Assembly (NCBI GenBank): GCA_025093985.1
Contig: JACAAK010000007.1
Location: forward strand, 2,418,001-2,482,000
From: Calvatia gigantea
Lineage: Eukaryota > Basidiomycota > Agaricomycetes > Agaricales > Lycoperdaceae
Reading direction: 5' to 3'
DNA: 64,000 bases
How positions within the stretch are numbered: position 1 is the first letter of the stretch; each line of letters opens with the position of its first letter. This document shows positions 32,144 to 44,027 of this stretch, in pieces. The translations under genes were made by a program, and so were the position numbers. Below the pieces are notes generated by a model. That model made no database searches. It saw only the letters and a program-made list of their open reading frames with translations, and was not told the origin of the DNA.

Positions 32144-34172
32144 ATGTCCTGGAACCCCTTGGACACAGTAGGGCAGATAGTGAACGGGCAGGAGGTTCCT
32201 GACTTTTTGGAAGATATCTCTGCACAGTAAGCTCGTTTCTGTCAAGAGTCGTACGTCAACATTTTGACATTGACTATGTTTTAGGAGGCGGACGAACGTA
32301 AGATCTATAACAGGGCATTGGATGAAATTGCTAACGGAATCTGTGTAGTATATGGGTTTTGTCAGCTTCACAGTCTTAATTTGGGATCACATCGATACGT
32401 TCTCTGCAGAGGTGCATTGATCCACTCACATATAGTGGACGTCACTGACATATTAACAGGTCGAATACATTTGGTATGGAACAAAGGGACCTGGTACGGT
32501 GTTCCTCTTTTTCAAATTGTCGCGTTCTGACGTCCGATTGATAGTGACATATTTATTTTTGTTGGTCAGACTTGTCTACGTACTGCGCCCAAAAGATCCG
32601 CCTGCTAACGTCCCCTATAGAACCGCTACCTCACTCCTCTTGGTTTCATGGTAAATTTGTTCGGTAAGAACTAATACCTTCCTCCAACTGCTGGTTTAGG
32701 CTAATGAAGGAAACAGCGTATCTTTCACCGGTATGGACTCCTGAGGTGCGTAACTATTGGGCTTTCTGTCCATAATAACCCCTCACGCAAAATTCTCTAG
32801 GTGTATGTTGATAGGTTTCTTTGATAAATCATTGAAATTCTGACTCCGTTATCAAGCTGCAGCAGGTTCATCAGATACGAAGGGGCCATGACAATGATAG
32901 GCATCACTGTGGTGGGTGAGGACACTTTTACCATCGTTTCCGGGATATACGCCATACTCATGGAATTTTGCACAGCAATAATGATGTACATGAGAATATA
33001 TGTTCTCTATAATACAAATCGTCTGGTGCTCTCAGGGGTAGGGTTCGTCCTCCTATTCCAGATATGCATGAACGGGTGGCTGTTAACGCACGGCGAAGGT
33101 ATATCCATTTTAATCACAGTCCATATATCATATTGACTTCTGCGCGTCGTGTAGCTGTTGTCCACAATCCAGCTTCTGGGATCAGATGTGAGGTCTAACC
33201 TTAACCACAATCAGGATCTTATGCTGATTTCAACAGCCTGCACCATGATTTTTGATCCTTCGATGTGAGGACGCATGACTATTCTATAAATTTTTGACTT
33301 TACTGACGGAGTGTGTAGTAGCGTATTGGCGTCGTCTTCAGCTTGGTTGCCATTGCTTTATGATACCATTGTGTTCACTCTGGTCGTATTAAAAACACTT
33401 CCGTCAATACGGGATAGGTACCGAGGCTACACGGCCCGCCTTATTATGACCAGATTGCTCGAAGACGGTATGATTTATTATACGTGCGTATCTCCTACTT
33501 CTGGATGTGGATTGTATATCTAAATACTTTCTTCCCCCAGGGCAATTTTCTCCGTGACATTGGTTCTAACACTTATGATTATCTTCGCCCAACCCGGGTT
33601 GAAGAATATCACTGCCCAGTACGTTGACTTTCTATGCTGTTATTGCTTAACTAACCTAGCAATGAATTAGGCTGGAACTACTGTGAGTATCCAGTCGCCA
33701 TATTTTTGGTCCGAACTAATTGGCGATCGGCTTCATTGTCTATTAGTCTAACAGTACGCCTTTCAACTCGATGGTTCAACGGTCATTATGCTTATGTTGG
33801 CCTCTGTCAAAGGTCGCGATGATGTCACGGATAACACTGAACCTCAAAAAATCAGTAGGAAAACTGAGCAAGGGGGACCCTGATGAACAAGTCACTTTTC
33901 AACTAAGCCAAAGTATCGCTTATGCAAGGAACTGGTATACCCCAAAAGTGGCGGTGCCTCAGTCTATTCCACTTCGCGAGATTCCCAAGGCAAACAGCGG
34001 AAGAATTAACGTGAACACGGAGACCGAGGTTTACTACGATGAGTCAACGAGACCGTTACACTGCGAAGTCTGTCGAAGCTGCAATGGAGGATGGAAGGCT
34101 GAGCTAACCAGGCCTTCAGTCGCTGGCAGGTCTGGCGCTGTGTACATAAATTATATTGAGCAGGCTTGGTAG
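32144..34172 (+). CDS. DUF6533-type multispan membrane protein with microexons
   Basis: Exons 1-3 (32144-32226, 32285-32297, 32349-32411) join to give ISAQRRTN then YMGFVSFTVLIWDHIDTFSA. The next exon, from 32460, gives VEYIWYGTKGPG, the DUF6533 signature. Later exons give NRYLTPLGFMVNLF (32621-32663), AYLSPVWTPE (32717-32745), a 14-nt exon at 32801-32814, then CSRFIRYEGAMTMIGI and LLTHGE (32857-33098). AVVHNPASGIR, CTMIFDPS, ASSSAWLPLLYDTIVFTLVV and VAMMSRITLNLKKS follow. The 13, 14 and 12-nt exons (third at 33671-33682) keep the frame. This is an Agaricomycete-expanded seven-helix-like family with no known function. The end of the exon begun at 32460 is uncertain (donor at 32499, 32530 or about 32542). 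Confidence 0.75.
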
Positions 34173-34560
34173 GGGTCCCGGTTACACCGCCTCCCTCTGC
34201 TATTGTACTCTAGTCGACTCATATGGAACCATTAGTTGTGACGCCTTGTATGATATCACCCCGCGCAATGTTATTGTGAAAAGGCTCAGGAGACTATTTG
34301 TGGGAAGTTTGGGTTTGACGCCAAGAACGGGAGTGATAACCACGCGGCCCGCCCGTGACAGTTGCTTTGAACATTGATGATTGTGGTCAGCGCCGGACGC
34401 GACTGAAGTCAGAACCGCGTGTCTACCTCCTTTCCCTTATACTTATACCAGCCTCTTGCAGGCGTACAAACCCTCCCTCATTATTCTTTTCCTTACCTAT
34501 ACCCTCACACCGTGGTGAAAGACAGCGAATCCATTGCGATTCCATTGTCACCATCTCGCG
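34173..34560. other. Intergenic, promoter side of Cdc7-like kinase
   Basis: No coding frame is supported. Pyrimidine-rich text near 34430-34510 (CCTCTTGCAGG, CCTCCCTCATTATTC) could be the 5' leader of the kinase gene. Confidence 0.3.
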
Positions 34561-37500
34561 ATGCACTCTCGGCCAGCATCGACCTCAGGTTCCAAGACCA
34601 ATGTATCCAAGGCCCTCAATGACTATGTCAGTATCATACAGTATGAGTCTGTGCATGTCACTCAAGAAACCACTCTGTAGCAACTCGGTGACTCTCTTGG
34701 CAAAGGCGCATTCGGACAAGTCTACCGCAAGTATCTAACCTGTTTATGCGTACGAGGCATTTGGTGATGAACTCTGGGGTGTAGGTGCCTTGAACTGGGC
34801 TACAGGAGAGACAGTTGCTGTGAAAGAGATCCAGCTGAGCAATATACCGAAGGCCGAGCTTGGCGAGATCATGGTGTGTTCCATTGCGTCATCTTGTCAG
34901 CATCCAAGTCCCGATCGTTTTTGCTAGTCCGAAATTGATCTCTTGAAAAATCTCAACGTGAGGAGTTCTGGCTTACGAGCGAAGTTGAGCGTACTAATCC
35001 CCTGGCAGCATGAGAATATTGTCAAGTACAAAGGGTTCGTCAAGACGAGAGAATACCTATACATCATATTGGAGTGCGCGCCGTCCAATCGTTTTGTACC
35101 TTGTTTGTTTAATTGTTGTTAGGTTCTGCGAGAACGGTTCCCTCCATAACATCGTCAAGAAATTCGGCAAGTTCCCAGAAAATCTCGTCGCGGTTTATAT
35201 TTCGCAGGTCCTGGAGGGATTGGTCTATCTTCCATGACCAGGGTGTTATCCATCGAGATATCAAGGGTGCGAATATCTTGACAAACAAGGATGGGACAGT
35301 GAAAACTCGCCGATTTCGGTGTTGCGAGTAGTGTAACTGCGGGAGCTGCAAATGCTGCCGTAGTTGGAAGTCCATACTGGAGTGCGTGTTCATGAATTGC
35401 AACATTTCATCCATTCAGAGGATGTTATAGTGGCTCCCGAGGTTATCGAGCAATCAGGAGCAACTACAGCTTCCGATATCTGGTAAAGTTTATCTCTTCA
35501 AAGATTTTCATTGGACTAATTTAATAATATCATCACAGGAGTGTTGGTTGTCTCGTCATCGAATTACTTGAAGGACACCCGCCGTATCATGATCTGGACC
35601 CCATGCCCGCACTCTTCCGTATCGTCCAAGACGATTGTCCTCCAATTCCAGATGGTGCTTCGCCCATCGTGAAAGACTTCCTGTACCACTGCTTCCAGAA
35701 GGACTGCAACTTGCGAATATCAGCAAAGAAACTGCTACGACACCCGTGGATGATTTCTGCTCGGAAGCAGCTAGCAGAAGGGAAGAGTAGGGCTGGAGAT
35801 AATGCGGAGCCTAAAGCAGGCCCTGAGGGAACGAAGAAAGCAGCTAATTACAACTTCGATGAAGCTTTGGCCAAAGTTCAGGAGTGGAACGAAGCTCTCA
35901 AGTGTGAGTTTATGATTTGGTACGAGTTTTTCGTGATACCCATCCGATTGGCTTCACAGCGCCCTCAAGACCCTCCAAGCACCCTTCGCGCTACACCCGG
36001 CCGGTGTCACCTCTGCAGCGAAATGTGGACCTTCCGCTTTCGTCTTCCATCCTTGGTCAATCTACTGGGCCGTCGGGATGGAAAGGCAGTTCTGGAGCAT
36101 CCAACAAACGACCTGACACGAAACCTGGGCTTGGGCTCGTGGAGGGGGTACGACCGCTTTCCCTTGTATTACAGGCTCCGGAAGAACAGACAGACAACTG
36201 GGACGATGACTTCGAGGAAGGAATCTCGTTTACCAAACTCCAAGGTATGTGTCCACAACGTGGCTAAAGGAAGGATCTCACCTCTAGCCAGCTCTCGAAC
36301 GTACATCCGCAGAAGAAGAGAAAGAGGAGAAATCGGCAGAGGATCTGAACGCCCAGACTATCCGACCCACCAAGAGCCCAGCCACACGCCCGATGCCACT
36401 AGCGGTTCCTCCCTCCGCGGATATGTCTCCCATTGTAGAAGATTATTCTGATCTCGCCGCTGAAGAGGATGAAGACTGGCTTGAGGAAAAGGTCGCAGAT
36501 TTCAAGGTAAGCTACGACTGATACCGTGCATCACGATACATTGAAATTGAGTTACCATAGATGAAGAACTCTGCCCGCAAGGGCCTTTTCCACCCAGATG
36601 ATATCAAAACCGTTGGTCTCAGCGCTTCCCCTGCTCCACTTTCCGCCCCTCTTCCAAACTTAGCAAGAAAGCCTTCGCGACCAGCTTTGACTCCTGTAAA
36701 TGGAACTCAACGCTCTGTCAGTGCCAGCGCCGGTTCTTTTGGTCGTGCTGATGCCAAGAAGGCACAGAGTGCCGGTGATTTGGAGAAGTTTGATAAATAT
36801 GCAGAAGAGGATGATGAGGATTATGAAGATGTGTTTGGGAAACCCAATGGGACGAGTGAGTGTAAATTTCAAATTGTGTAATGTTTTCGGAACAACTGAC
36901 CCGCATGTATCCTTATAGACGTGGAGCCATCCATGCAGAGCCTGCGCCTAAACACGAGGCTTTCGAATAAGTCTTGGGTAAGTCTGGTTGGTATTCGAAT
37001 AGGGGGTGGCTGGTTGACGAACCCCCCTTAAGCTCGGTGATGAACACTCCGATGAAGAAGATCCTTTCGCAGAGGTAATCCCAATTTACCTTTTTTATTA
37101 TGCTCGTTTATTTGTGATCGATCCAGATCGACGAAGGTTTCTCAGAAGACGATCTTGATGCCAATCTTCAACGTGATAAATATGCTCGATTGTGCAATAC
37201 CGTCAATCAGCTCATCGACGAGCTAACACCGTCCGCCCCTGAATTCCAGTTGCAGAATGCCTGCAACCAGATTGTACGTTTCCAACATTGTTTAGTATGC
37301 AAAAAACATAGGATTGATTCCCTCGCTTGCGAATAGATCGAGATTATAGAGGAAAATCCCGAGATGCAGAGCCAGCTTGTTTCGTCGCATGGAATGCTTG
37401 CTATTCTGGAGGTCTTGGAGGCGAGGAGACATAGGGATGTCACAATGAAGCTGCTGCAAATCATCAACCTGGTGAGCGCCTATTTACTGCGCCGATGGTG

Positions 37501-39779
37501 GGGCTGTACTCTAAACTCGGGATTTCGGACAGCTCGTGACATCTAATATTGGTTTTCTCGAGAGCTTCTGTCTAATTGGGTACGTCATATTCGCATCCTC
37601 TGGGAAAACCTTCGCTTGATGATTTTGTCAAAGTGGAATTCCTGTGATGATGGGTAAGTCGTGCAAATGGTTACGGGGACAAATATCTGATCAGAATACA
37701 GAGTTCACCTCGAAGAAATACCCTTCCGACTGTCGACTGGAAGCCTCGAATTTCATCCGACTTCTTTGTCACACATCTGTTCTAACGTTACAGATGTTCA
37801 TCTCGTGAGTACAACGCGCAATCCATTTCCATAATTTTTTAGTGGAACTCTAACACACTTTAATAAACTTCAGATGTCGTGGACTTAAAGTCCTTGTGGA
37901 CCTCCTTGACGAAGACTACACGGAGCAGGAAGAACTCGTGGTTCACGCGCTCAACGGCATCGGCAGCGTCTTTGAGCTACAAAGCCCAACAACAAAGAAC
38001 GATTTCTGCCGCATGTTCATTCGCGAAGGTCTATTGGATCCACTTTCAGTTGGCGTTATTAAACGTGATGGGGATCCGCGGAGAGTCATCTTTGGAAACG
38101 AAGATGAAGATCATCCAAACCTTGTTGGTATTTTGCCAAGTGTCGCAATCAGATGTACATGTCAGGAATGCACTTGGAACGAGGCAGGTCATTAGGCGTG
38201 AGTCGTCCCTTATTTATCACTAGAAAGCCGCCATTTCTTACGCTGTGATTCTGCTCTAGGGCTGCTACGAGCATGTGAACTTCTGGAGCCTGAATGCTTG
38301 GTTTTGATGCTGAAAGCAGTCAAACACCTCTCTATGAACGCTACCGTTCTCGAAGTTCTGCAAAATGCCAATGCGATCGAAATCCTGATTCGCATACTCG
38401 AGGAACACTCAACAGGCACACACAGCACGGAAATGTCTAACCATATCTTCCAAACGTGTTACAACCTTTGTCGATTAAACAAGACGCGACAGGAGGAAGC
38501 TGCTCAAGCTGGTATGATCCCGTGCCTTAAACGCGTCATTGAGACGAGTTCGCCTTTGAAGCAGTTCGCGCTGCCGATCTTATGTGATCTTGCGAGCGCG
38601 GGGAAGAGCTGTAGGAATTTATTGTGGCAGCATGACGGGTTGAAAATGTATCTCAAACTATTGGATGACCCCTATTTCCAAGTCAGCGCTTTGGAGTCCA
38701 TTCTCTCCTGGTGAGTGCCTACTTTCTTTAAATTCATGTAGACTAGGGGACTGACTTATATATTATTAGGTTACAAGACGAAACCGCCAGGATAGAAGAT
38801 CAGCTCCTCAAATCAGAAGCAATAGATACCCTCGTCAATTGCTTCGTCCATTCCAAAGCCAACTCCTTCGAAAACCTCCTCGATCCCTTCCTCAAACTTA
38901 CCCGTATATCCACACCAATCACACTCGCCATAGCGAAATCATCAGCATTCTTTAAACGCGTCATAGACAGACTCGGACACAATGGGAAAGCCGTCGTCCG
39001 ACTGAACTTGTTGAAGTTACTGCGCAGTGTCGTTGAAGTGCACCCTAATCGAGCGTTGTTAGTTGAGAGGTATGGGTTGTTGGACGTGGTTGAGAAACTG
39101 AGTAAAGGTGATGGTGCGGTGTTGGTGAGGGAATTGGCGAGGGAGATTGTGCCGACTTTGAGGCCGGTGTTGATGAAATCGTCTATCGGGCCCCCCAGTG
39201 GTCCTGGTCATACAACGCAGGCGGTGCATAGGTTGAAGGCGAGGACGGAGAGTATCGATCGTGGAAATAGGGATACGTCGTTCCGAGAAAGTCAGCGTGA
39301 CAGGTCGAGGGATCCATTTGATAGAGAGAGCTCGCCTGGATTGAGTGCCTCTATTTCCTCGAGTGGAGGCGTTGCGCCAAGACTCAAGCTCCGGGGGGAC
39401 GGTGGTGGGGAAAGGGAGCGAGAGGGACATCGAGAGAAGGTTGTCCTCGTGTCGAGGAAGATGAGAAGAGCGGCTTCGGAAGCTAGTGCAACGACACTGG
39501 GGCACGGGAATGCCAGTGCGAGGCGTCCGACTCTACACACGCCCAAGCGAGTACTTGAATCGGAATGGGGGAGAGAGGAGGCTAGCGTCGGGGATGGGTC
39601 TTGGACTCGGCTATGACAGGTCTATGAGCATATCTCCGCCTTCGCCTCCAAATCTAGCTGCCCTTGTTACTGCTTCATCGGCACTGGGAGCGTCACAATA
39701 TAAACCGAGACTCTCAAAACAGAAGCTCGACGATGTCGCAGCGTGGCTGGAGCGGGATTCCGCGTTGGAGATGGATTAA
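34561..39779 (+). CDS. Septation-initiation kinase, Cdc7/SepH (Cdc15) type
   Basis: Starts [20 protein letters not shown], then [14 protein letters not shown] (Gly loop), [20 protein letters not shown] and [20 protein letters not shown]. The catalytic loop is [14 protein letters not shown], followed by SPYW joined to MAPEVIEQ and [20 protein letters not shown]. The long C-terminus has [19 protein letters not shown] and armadillo-like helices ([40 protein letters not shown]), ending [20 protein letters not shown]. In fission yeast this kinase binds Spg1 at the spindle pole and triggers septum formation. An early intron uses a GC donor (34727, GCAAGT). Three one-base insertions break the frame: CC at 35232-35233, AAAA at 35302-35305 and GGGGG at 39567-39571. 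Removing one base at each restores the conserved protein. Confidence 0.87.
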
Positions 39780-40145
39780 AATGAATCCGGTGGAGAGAGA
39801 GGTATTGGTACTGTAAGATATATTCTGTGGTGTGACTAGAGACAATTTGTCAGGTCGTTCTTTGGTTTGTACTGTACTTTCTTTTGGCTCACTCGTTGCT
39901 GGTTACCTGGTCGTCTGTTGATGATACCTACACCCTCATTCTCATTTAACTTTAACATTTTTCTCCAATCATATAAACCTTAATTGTTTCGCAGAATTTT
40001 ATTGCAACTGACTTGTATTATCAATATCTATGTGATAGGGATTAGATTCACTACATGCCTCTGATAAATATATGAGGAAGGTTCTAAATCCATCGACTTG
40101 GATTGTGAATGAGGGTAGGACAATTCAAAGGAGGTTACACAAGCA

Positions 40146-41047
40146 CTACCGACGAATGAAAGGTATTTGGAATCCAGACACTAGTGCACGAGCACGGTTC
40201 TCAGCACCAAGACCAGTAGCATTAGTCACGAAATGGATATGCATTCCATACATTTTCGGATACGCATCCTGGTTGACTTCAATCTGAGGGAAGAAGCCCA
40301 TAGCCTGAGGCGGCAGACCAAAAGCCACAACACCAGACACAGCACTGGGCGTATTCACACTCGAGGACTGTGGCGGCAAAACGACACCATTAAACTCGCG
40401 TAAACGCGGGAGTACGAATTCGACAAGCGTGCCGATAAAGTCGTACATGCTCTGTCCTTTGAGTTCAACCTTGACACCAACGGGTGCACCAGGTCTAATC
40501 CACCCTCCAACCGACTTCTTCCCCTTCACGATTTCGATACCTTCCACCTTATGTCGTCCACCGGCTTTATGGTTCTCGCCCGTCAAAGCACGCATAGCCA
40601 TAACAGCACCCAACAAGTTACTCTTGCTCTGCAACGCCTCTTTAACCATCGTATGGATCACAATCTTCTCCAACTTGACCACGTTATTTGGAGACGATGG
40701 CGGGGGGAGCTTTTTTGCCAATTTGGGAACCACCGACGGGCGGGTTGTGCCTGTTCTTGGTGTATGGGTCATTCGGGTCGAATGTGAGACGAATTTGGCG
40801 TGAGGGGGGACGAGGGAGGTGTTCGTGTTTGTAGGTCATGTACATGAGGTTGTCCTGGAGAGTGGTGTGGTAGTGGTCTTCGAAGCGGCATGGCGCGAAT
40901 TCGCGGGTGATGATGTTGACGGAGGGACGGGGGAGGCCGGTACTACGGTCTTTGCGTAGGTGTGCGCGGATGCGTGGTGCACGCCCGAAGCGCGTTGGTA
41001 GGGAAGCAGCTTTGCTGACAGGCTGCTGCTGCTGCTGCTGTTGACAT
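40146..41047 (-). CDS. Mitochondrial large-subunit ribosomal protein uL5m
   Basis: The ATG at 41047-41045 begins MSTAAAAA over a CAG/CTG repeat. The conserved body is KAASLPTRFGRAPRIRAHLR, PRPSVNIITREFAPCRFEDH, NVVKLEKIVIHTMVKEALQS, LLGAVMAMRALTGE, FIGTLVEFVLPRLREFNGVV and QAMGFFPQIEVNQDAYPKMY. It is the uL5 (L5/L11 type) protein that contacts 5S-like RNA and the central protuberance; fungal mitochondrial forms are about 300 aa. Two single-base insertions disturb the frame, one after the alanine repeat (plus-strand GG at 41021-41022) and one in the T6 run at 40711-40716 (or the adjacent G6). Removing a base at each gives one continuous protein. It converges on the Cdc7-like gene. Confidence 0.85.
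41025..41042 (-). repeat. CAG/CTG trinucleotide microsatellite
   Basis: Six tandem CTG on the plus strand followed by TTG; on the minus strand it encodes alanine in the ATG frame of the uL5m gene, or glutamine in the frame of the conserved body. Length changes of three would be tolerated. Confidence 0.7.
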
Positions 41048-41340
41048 CGAGCTGAGCTGGACTCGAGGGGTGTTGATGGAGAGCTGAATGACGGAGGAAA
41101 GTTTTGGGTAGTTTGGTTTTGAGGTCTGTGACAAACTACTGCGTCGGTCGCCGCTCCCCGATTTATGGATTAATTGATTGATTGTCCGCTTCGATGGCTA
41201 CACGGAGACAACACACATTTTATCGGCATGTTGTTAACAAGTAACAAAACACACAAAAAAGTTCATTACAAGCAGAAGAACACTACAACAAGGTCAAGGA
41301 AACTACACATCAAGAGTCCAAAAAAACCCACACAAAAATA

Positions 41341-43415
41341 CTACATACATACAATCGACAAAAGCTTCAAGATCGCTGCTTTACTCCTCACCTCACGCCA
41401 AAACTCCTCCCATCGCGGTGCGCGCTCCTTCCTTGCATGTTCAATCGCACGCGCATTATCCTCCTCCTCCTCCCTCTCTTCTTCTTCCACCCTTCCCATC
41501 CTCGGCGGCACTCCCTGCTTAGCGTGGTCCAAACCTCTTTCACCCGAAGTATTAGGCATTGGCGCCGAAGGCCCAGGGGAGGTATCCCCAAACGCAACCC
41601 TATGAGCAACCGCAATCCGATCCAACGCTCTGATCAAAGACGGTGTTGCAGGTACAGGAACCGCACCAGGAAGCGATACGGTTGGTGCCGACAGTGGATG
41701 ACCCCTGGCACCTTCAGCACTCAAACTCTGACCAGGCGAATGGCGATGCTTCTGCATGAACGCCGGACTCCAATGGTCTGGATCGAAAGATTGTCGACGT
41801 TGACTTATACTCGTCACATCCTCCTCTTCCGATTCGTGGTCGGAGTAATCTGGTATTCCACCGTCGATATTGGCTCCTTTTAGTTTTCTTAGTTGGGCTA
41901 ATTCAGCGTCGTAGTCGATCACGAGAGGTTTCGTCGGATCATCAGTGGTTGTAGTGGTAGTAGGTTTCTTGCGTAGTGCTTTAGGCGGCTCGTCGACCAA
42001 TGTAGGTGTGGAAGAAGAATAGCTAAGAGGTGGTGCCGTAAATGGAGATGATTTAAAATCCCCATCCCCATCTTCATTGTCATCATCTGACGAACTGAAA
42101 TCATCCACCGCTCCGAATTTCACCGGTTTACGTTTTCGTGAATTCGGATATTGTTGGAGACCGCGTTTGTCAGATTTTGTACGCCCTTTCTTGAGAAAAC
42201 CCCCAGGAGGCGATGTGGGTAGATCACCGAGTTTGAGAGGAGATTGTGGGGTAGCACCAGCTTTGAGATCTGCGTCGTCGGAGGGAGGGAAGAGGATGGG
42301 GTCGTGTTTATCGCTCTTTTTCGTGAAGAAGCGATCCCAGAAGGTTTTGGGAGGTTCGAATATCCCTGCTCTGTCTGATTGGTTGGGGAGATTGGCCATA
42401 TAGTTAGATAGATAACTGTCCCACTTCTATTGTAATAAATGTAGTAAATATAAATGGTGGGTAGAGACCAATAGCAAAAGACGTACCTCGTCAGGGCACT
42501 CGCCAAGCCACCGGTGCAGAGCCCAATCAACCCCCATTCCGACGGCAAGAAACACACAAAATGCAGCGCTTAGACCTTTTTCTTTACTGGTTCCCCAGCT
42601 ATCACCATCTCGGAGCCAAAAGCGTTCCCATGCATTCGCCCAGGCGTCAACTCGTGGCTGGAGGAGTAGTGCAATGGACAGGACAAGACCAAAGGCACCG
42701 TTGGAGGATGTGCAAAAGCGAAGGGTTGGGTGAAGAAGCCAGGAATGGAACTTGGGGATGAAGTAGAAGAAGAGGACGAGGAAGGTTAGGAGAGAGGCGA
42801 GGATGGCGGTTAATACGATCCTTGGAGTTAGGGAAGGGTGGATGATGACTGATATTGCAAGAGATGCCAAAGCACTAAACGGATGGGGGTATTCAGTGAT
42901 AAAGTATTATAGTATTTGTCACGAAGTGTGCTCACCCTCCAGAGATTCCGGCCATGACGAGAGCCACATAACGATAACGGCCGGCAAGGAGAGTGGTAAA
43001 CACACAAACCAAAATCCAAACGGCCAAGAAAGACTTTGGTGACAGCAAAGCTGAAGGAGTCTTCGCCGGGATAAGAAGAGACAGAAGAGTTGCTAGGTGG
43101 ACTGGAAAGATAGTCAGCTATATTTCAGGCAGCAATAATGAATCAGACAGACGGCCTGTCGTGTACCCGCAAGCCAAACCACCAATCCCTCCTTCCAAAA
43201 ACCAGACTAAACTTGCGTTTCTTAGTCTTCTCAAAGGCTCCTGGCAAAGCAGCATAGTCATCTTTGGGCGGAAATGAACGTGATCGATCGAGCATGAGGA
43301 AAGTTCCGGCGAACGTGAGGACGAAAGAAAAACATAGCAGAGGCAAGACGTAAGCGAGAGAGAAGGGAGTCGACGGGAGTAGATAAGTTAGAGTTGCATT
43401 GGATTCGTTGGACAT
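41341..43415 (-). CDS. Multispan membrane protein, DUF4203/TMEM198-like, with long cytosolic tail
   Basis: Starts MSNESNATLTYLLPSTPFSL with a hydrophobic first helix, followed by a short loop with SFPPKDDYAALPGAF. Several helices follow (GISGG, LASLAISVIIHPSLTPRIVL, LLTFLVLFFYFIPKFHSWLL, GAFGLVLSIALLLQPRVDAW, GLSAAFCVFLAVGMGVDWAL) up to HRWLGECPDE. A 67-nt-class intron (GTACGTC...CAATAG) then joins to KWDSYLSNYMANLPNQSDRA and a ~340-aa hydrophilic tail. The tail has acidic clusters (DFSSSDDDNEDGDGD, EEEEREEEEDNARA) and ends RWEEFWREVRSKAAILK. It could be read as two genes because the tail exon has its own ATG (MANLPNQ, 42399), but the splice and the homologous arrangement I recall favour one. 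Function is unknown. Confidence 0.62.
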
Positions 43416-43425
43416 CGCAAAGGGT

Positions 43426-43467
43426 CGTTAATGAGGTCGTAAGGCGTTAGATATCGTTAAGTCGTTA
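43426..43467 (+). promoter_or_regulatory. Cluster of four CGTTA (TAACG) motifs upstream of the DUF4203-like gene
   Basis: CGTTA occurs at 43426, 43445, 43455 and 43463, within 42 bases and 11-52 bases upstream of the assigned start codon (minus strand TAACG). Two more copies sit at 43826 and 43833 inside CCGTTAAACGTTAAACG. TAACGG/TAACG resembles Myb-type binding sequence. The regulatory role is an inference from clustering. Confidence 0.35.
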
Positions 43468-44027
43468 CCGGTCGTGTTGGTGAGGGTATGTGTCCGGAAG
43501 GTGTAGCCAAAAGAGAGGAAGGTGGCCTCGTAGGAAAGGAATGCCGGATATTCCTTGAAGCTTGAAGGTGGGTTCACGCTCGTCGTCGAGTCGACGTTTG
43601 GAGCACCACTGCAGGGTGCAGCAAGTATCCCGGATAGGGGTTGTTTACCTGAGACATCCATAATAAACAAAGCCCCCTTATCTCCCCCTGCACAACAAGG
43701 TAATGGCTCTCAAATAGAGCGACACATCTGTCATTGAGTGGTTGCAGGGCTTGTTATGTGGTCCAGTACCTCGTATCCGTAACCTCTATTCCGCTATCCA
43801 CCAACAACCTCAACGGACACGATTCCGTTAAACGTTAAACGTGTTACTCGGTGTGGTGAGAGGAGAAGCTCACAGGTCCTATATCCCAGGCCGTTGACAT
43901 TTCCATATGATTGCATCGTTCGCCATCACATCTCGTGCGATGGGCAGAACTTCTTGGGGATCTTGTCTACATTTTATAAGAATTCGGGGAGTTAGATTTC
44001 TGCTTGGCTGATCATACCACTCTTCAC
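43468..44027. other. Intergenic upstream of DUF4203-like gene
   Basis: No supported coding frame; an 80-codon minus-strand ORF (43428-43670) shows no motif. Contains the second pair of CGTTA motifs at 43826-43837. Confidence 0.3.

Noticed and set aside
43428..43670. 80-codon minus-strand ORF upstream of the DUF4203-like gene
   Set aside because: No motif, overlaps the CGTTA-rich promoter, and composition is not distinct from intergenic DNA.
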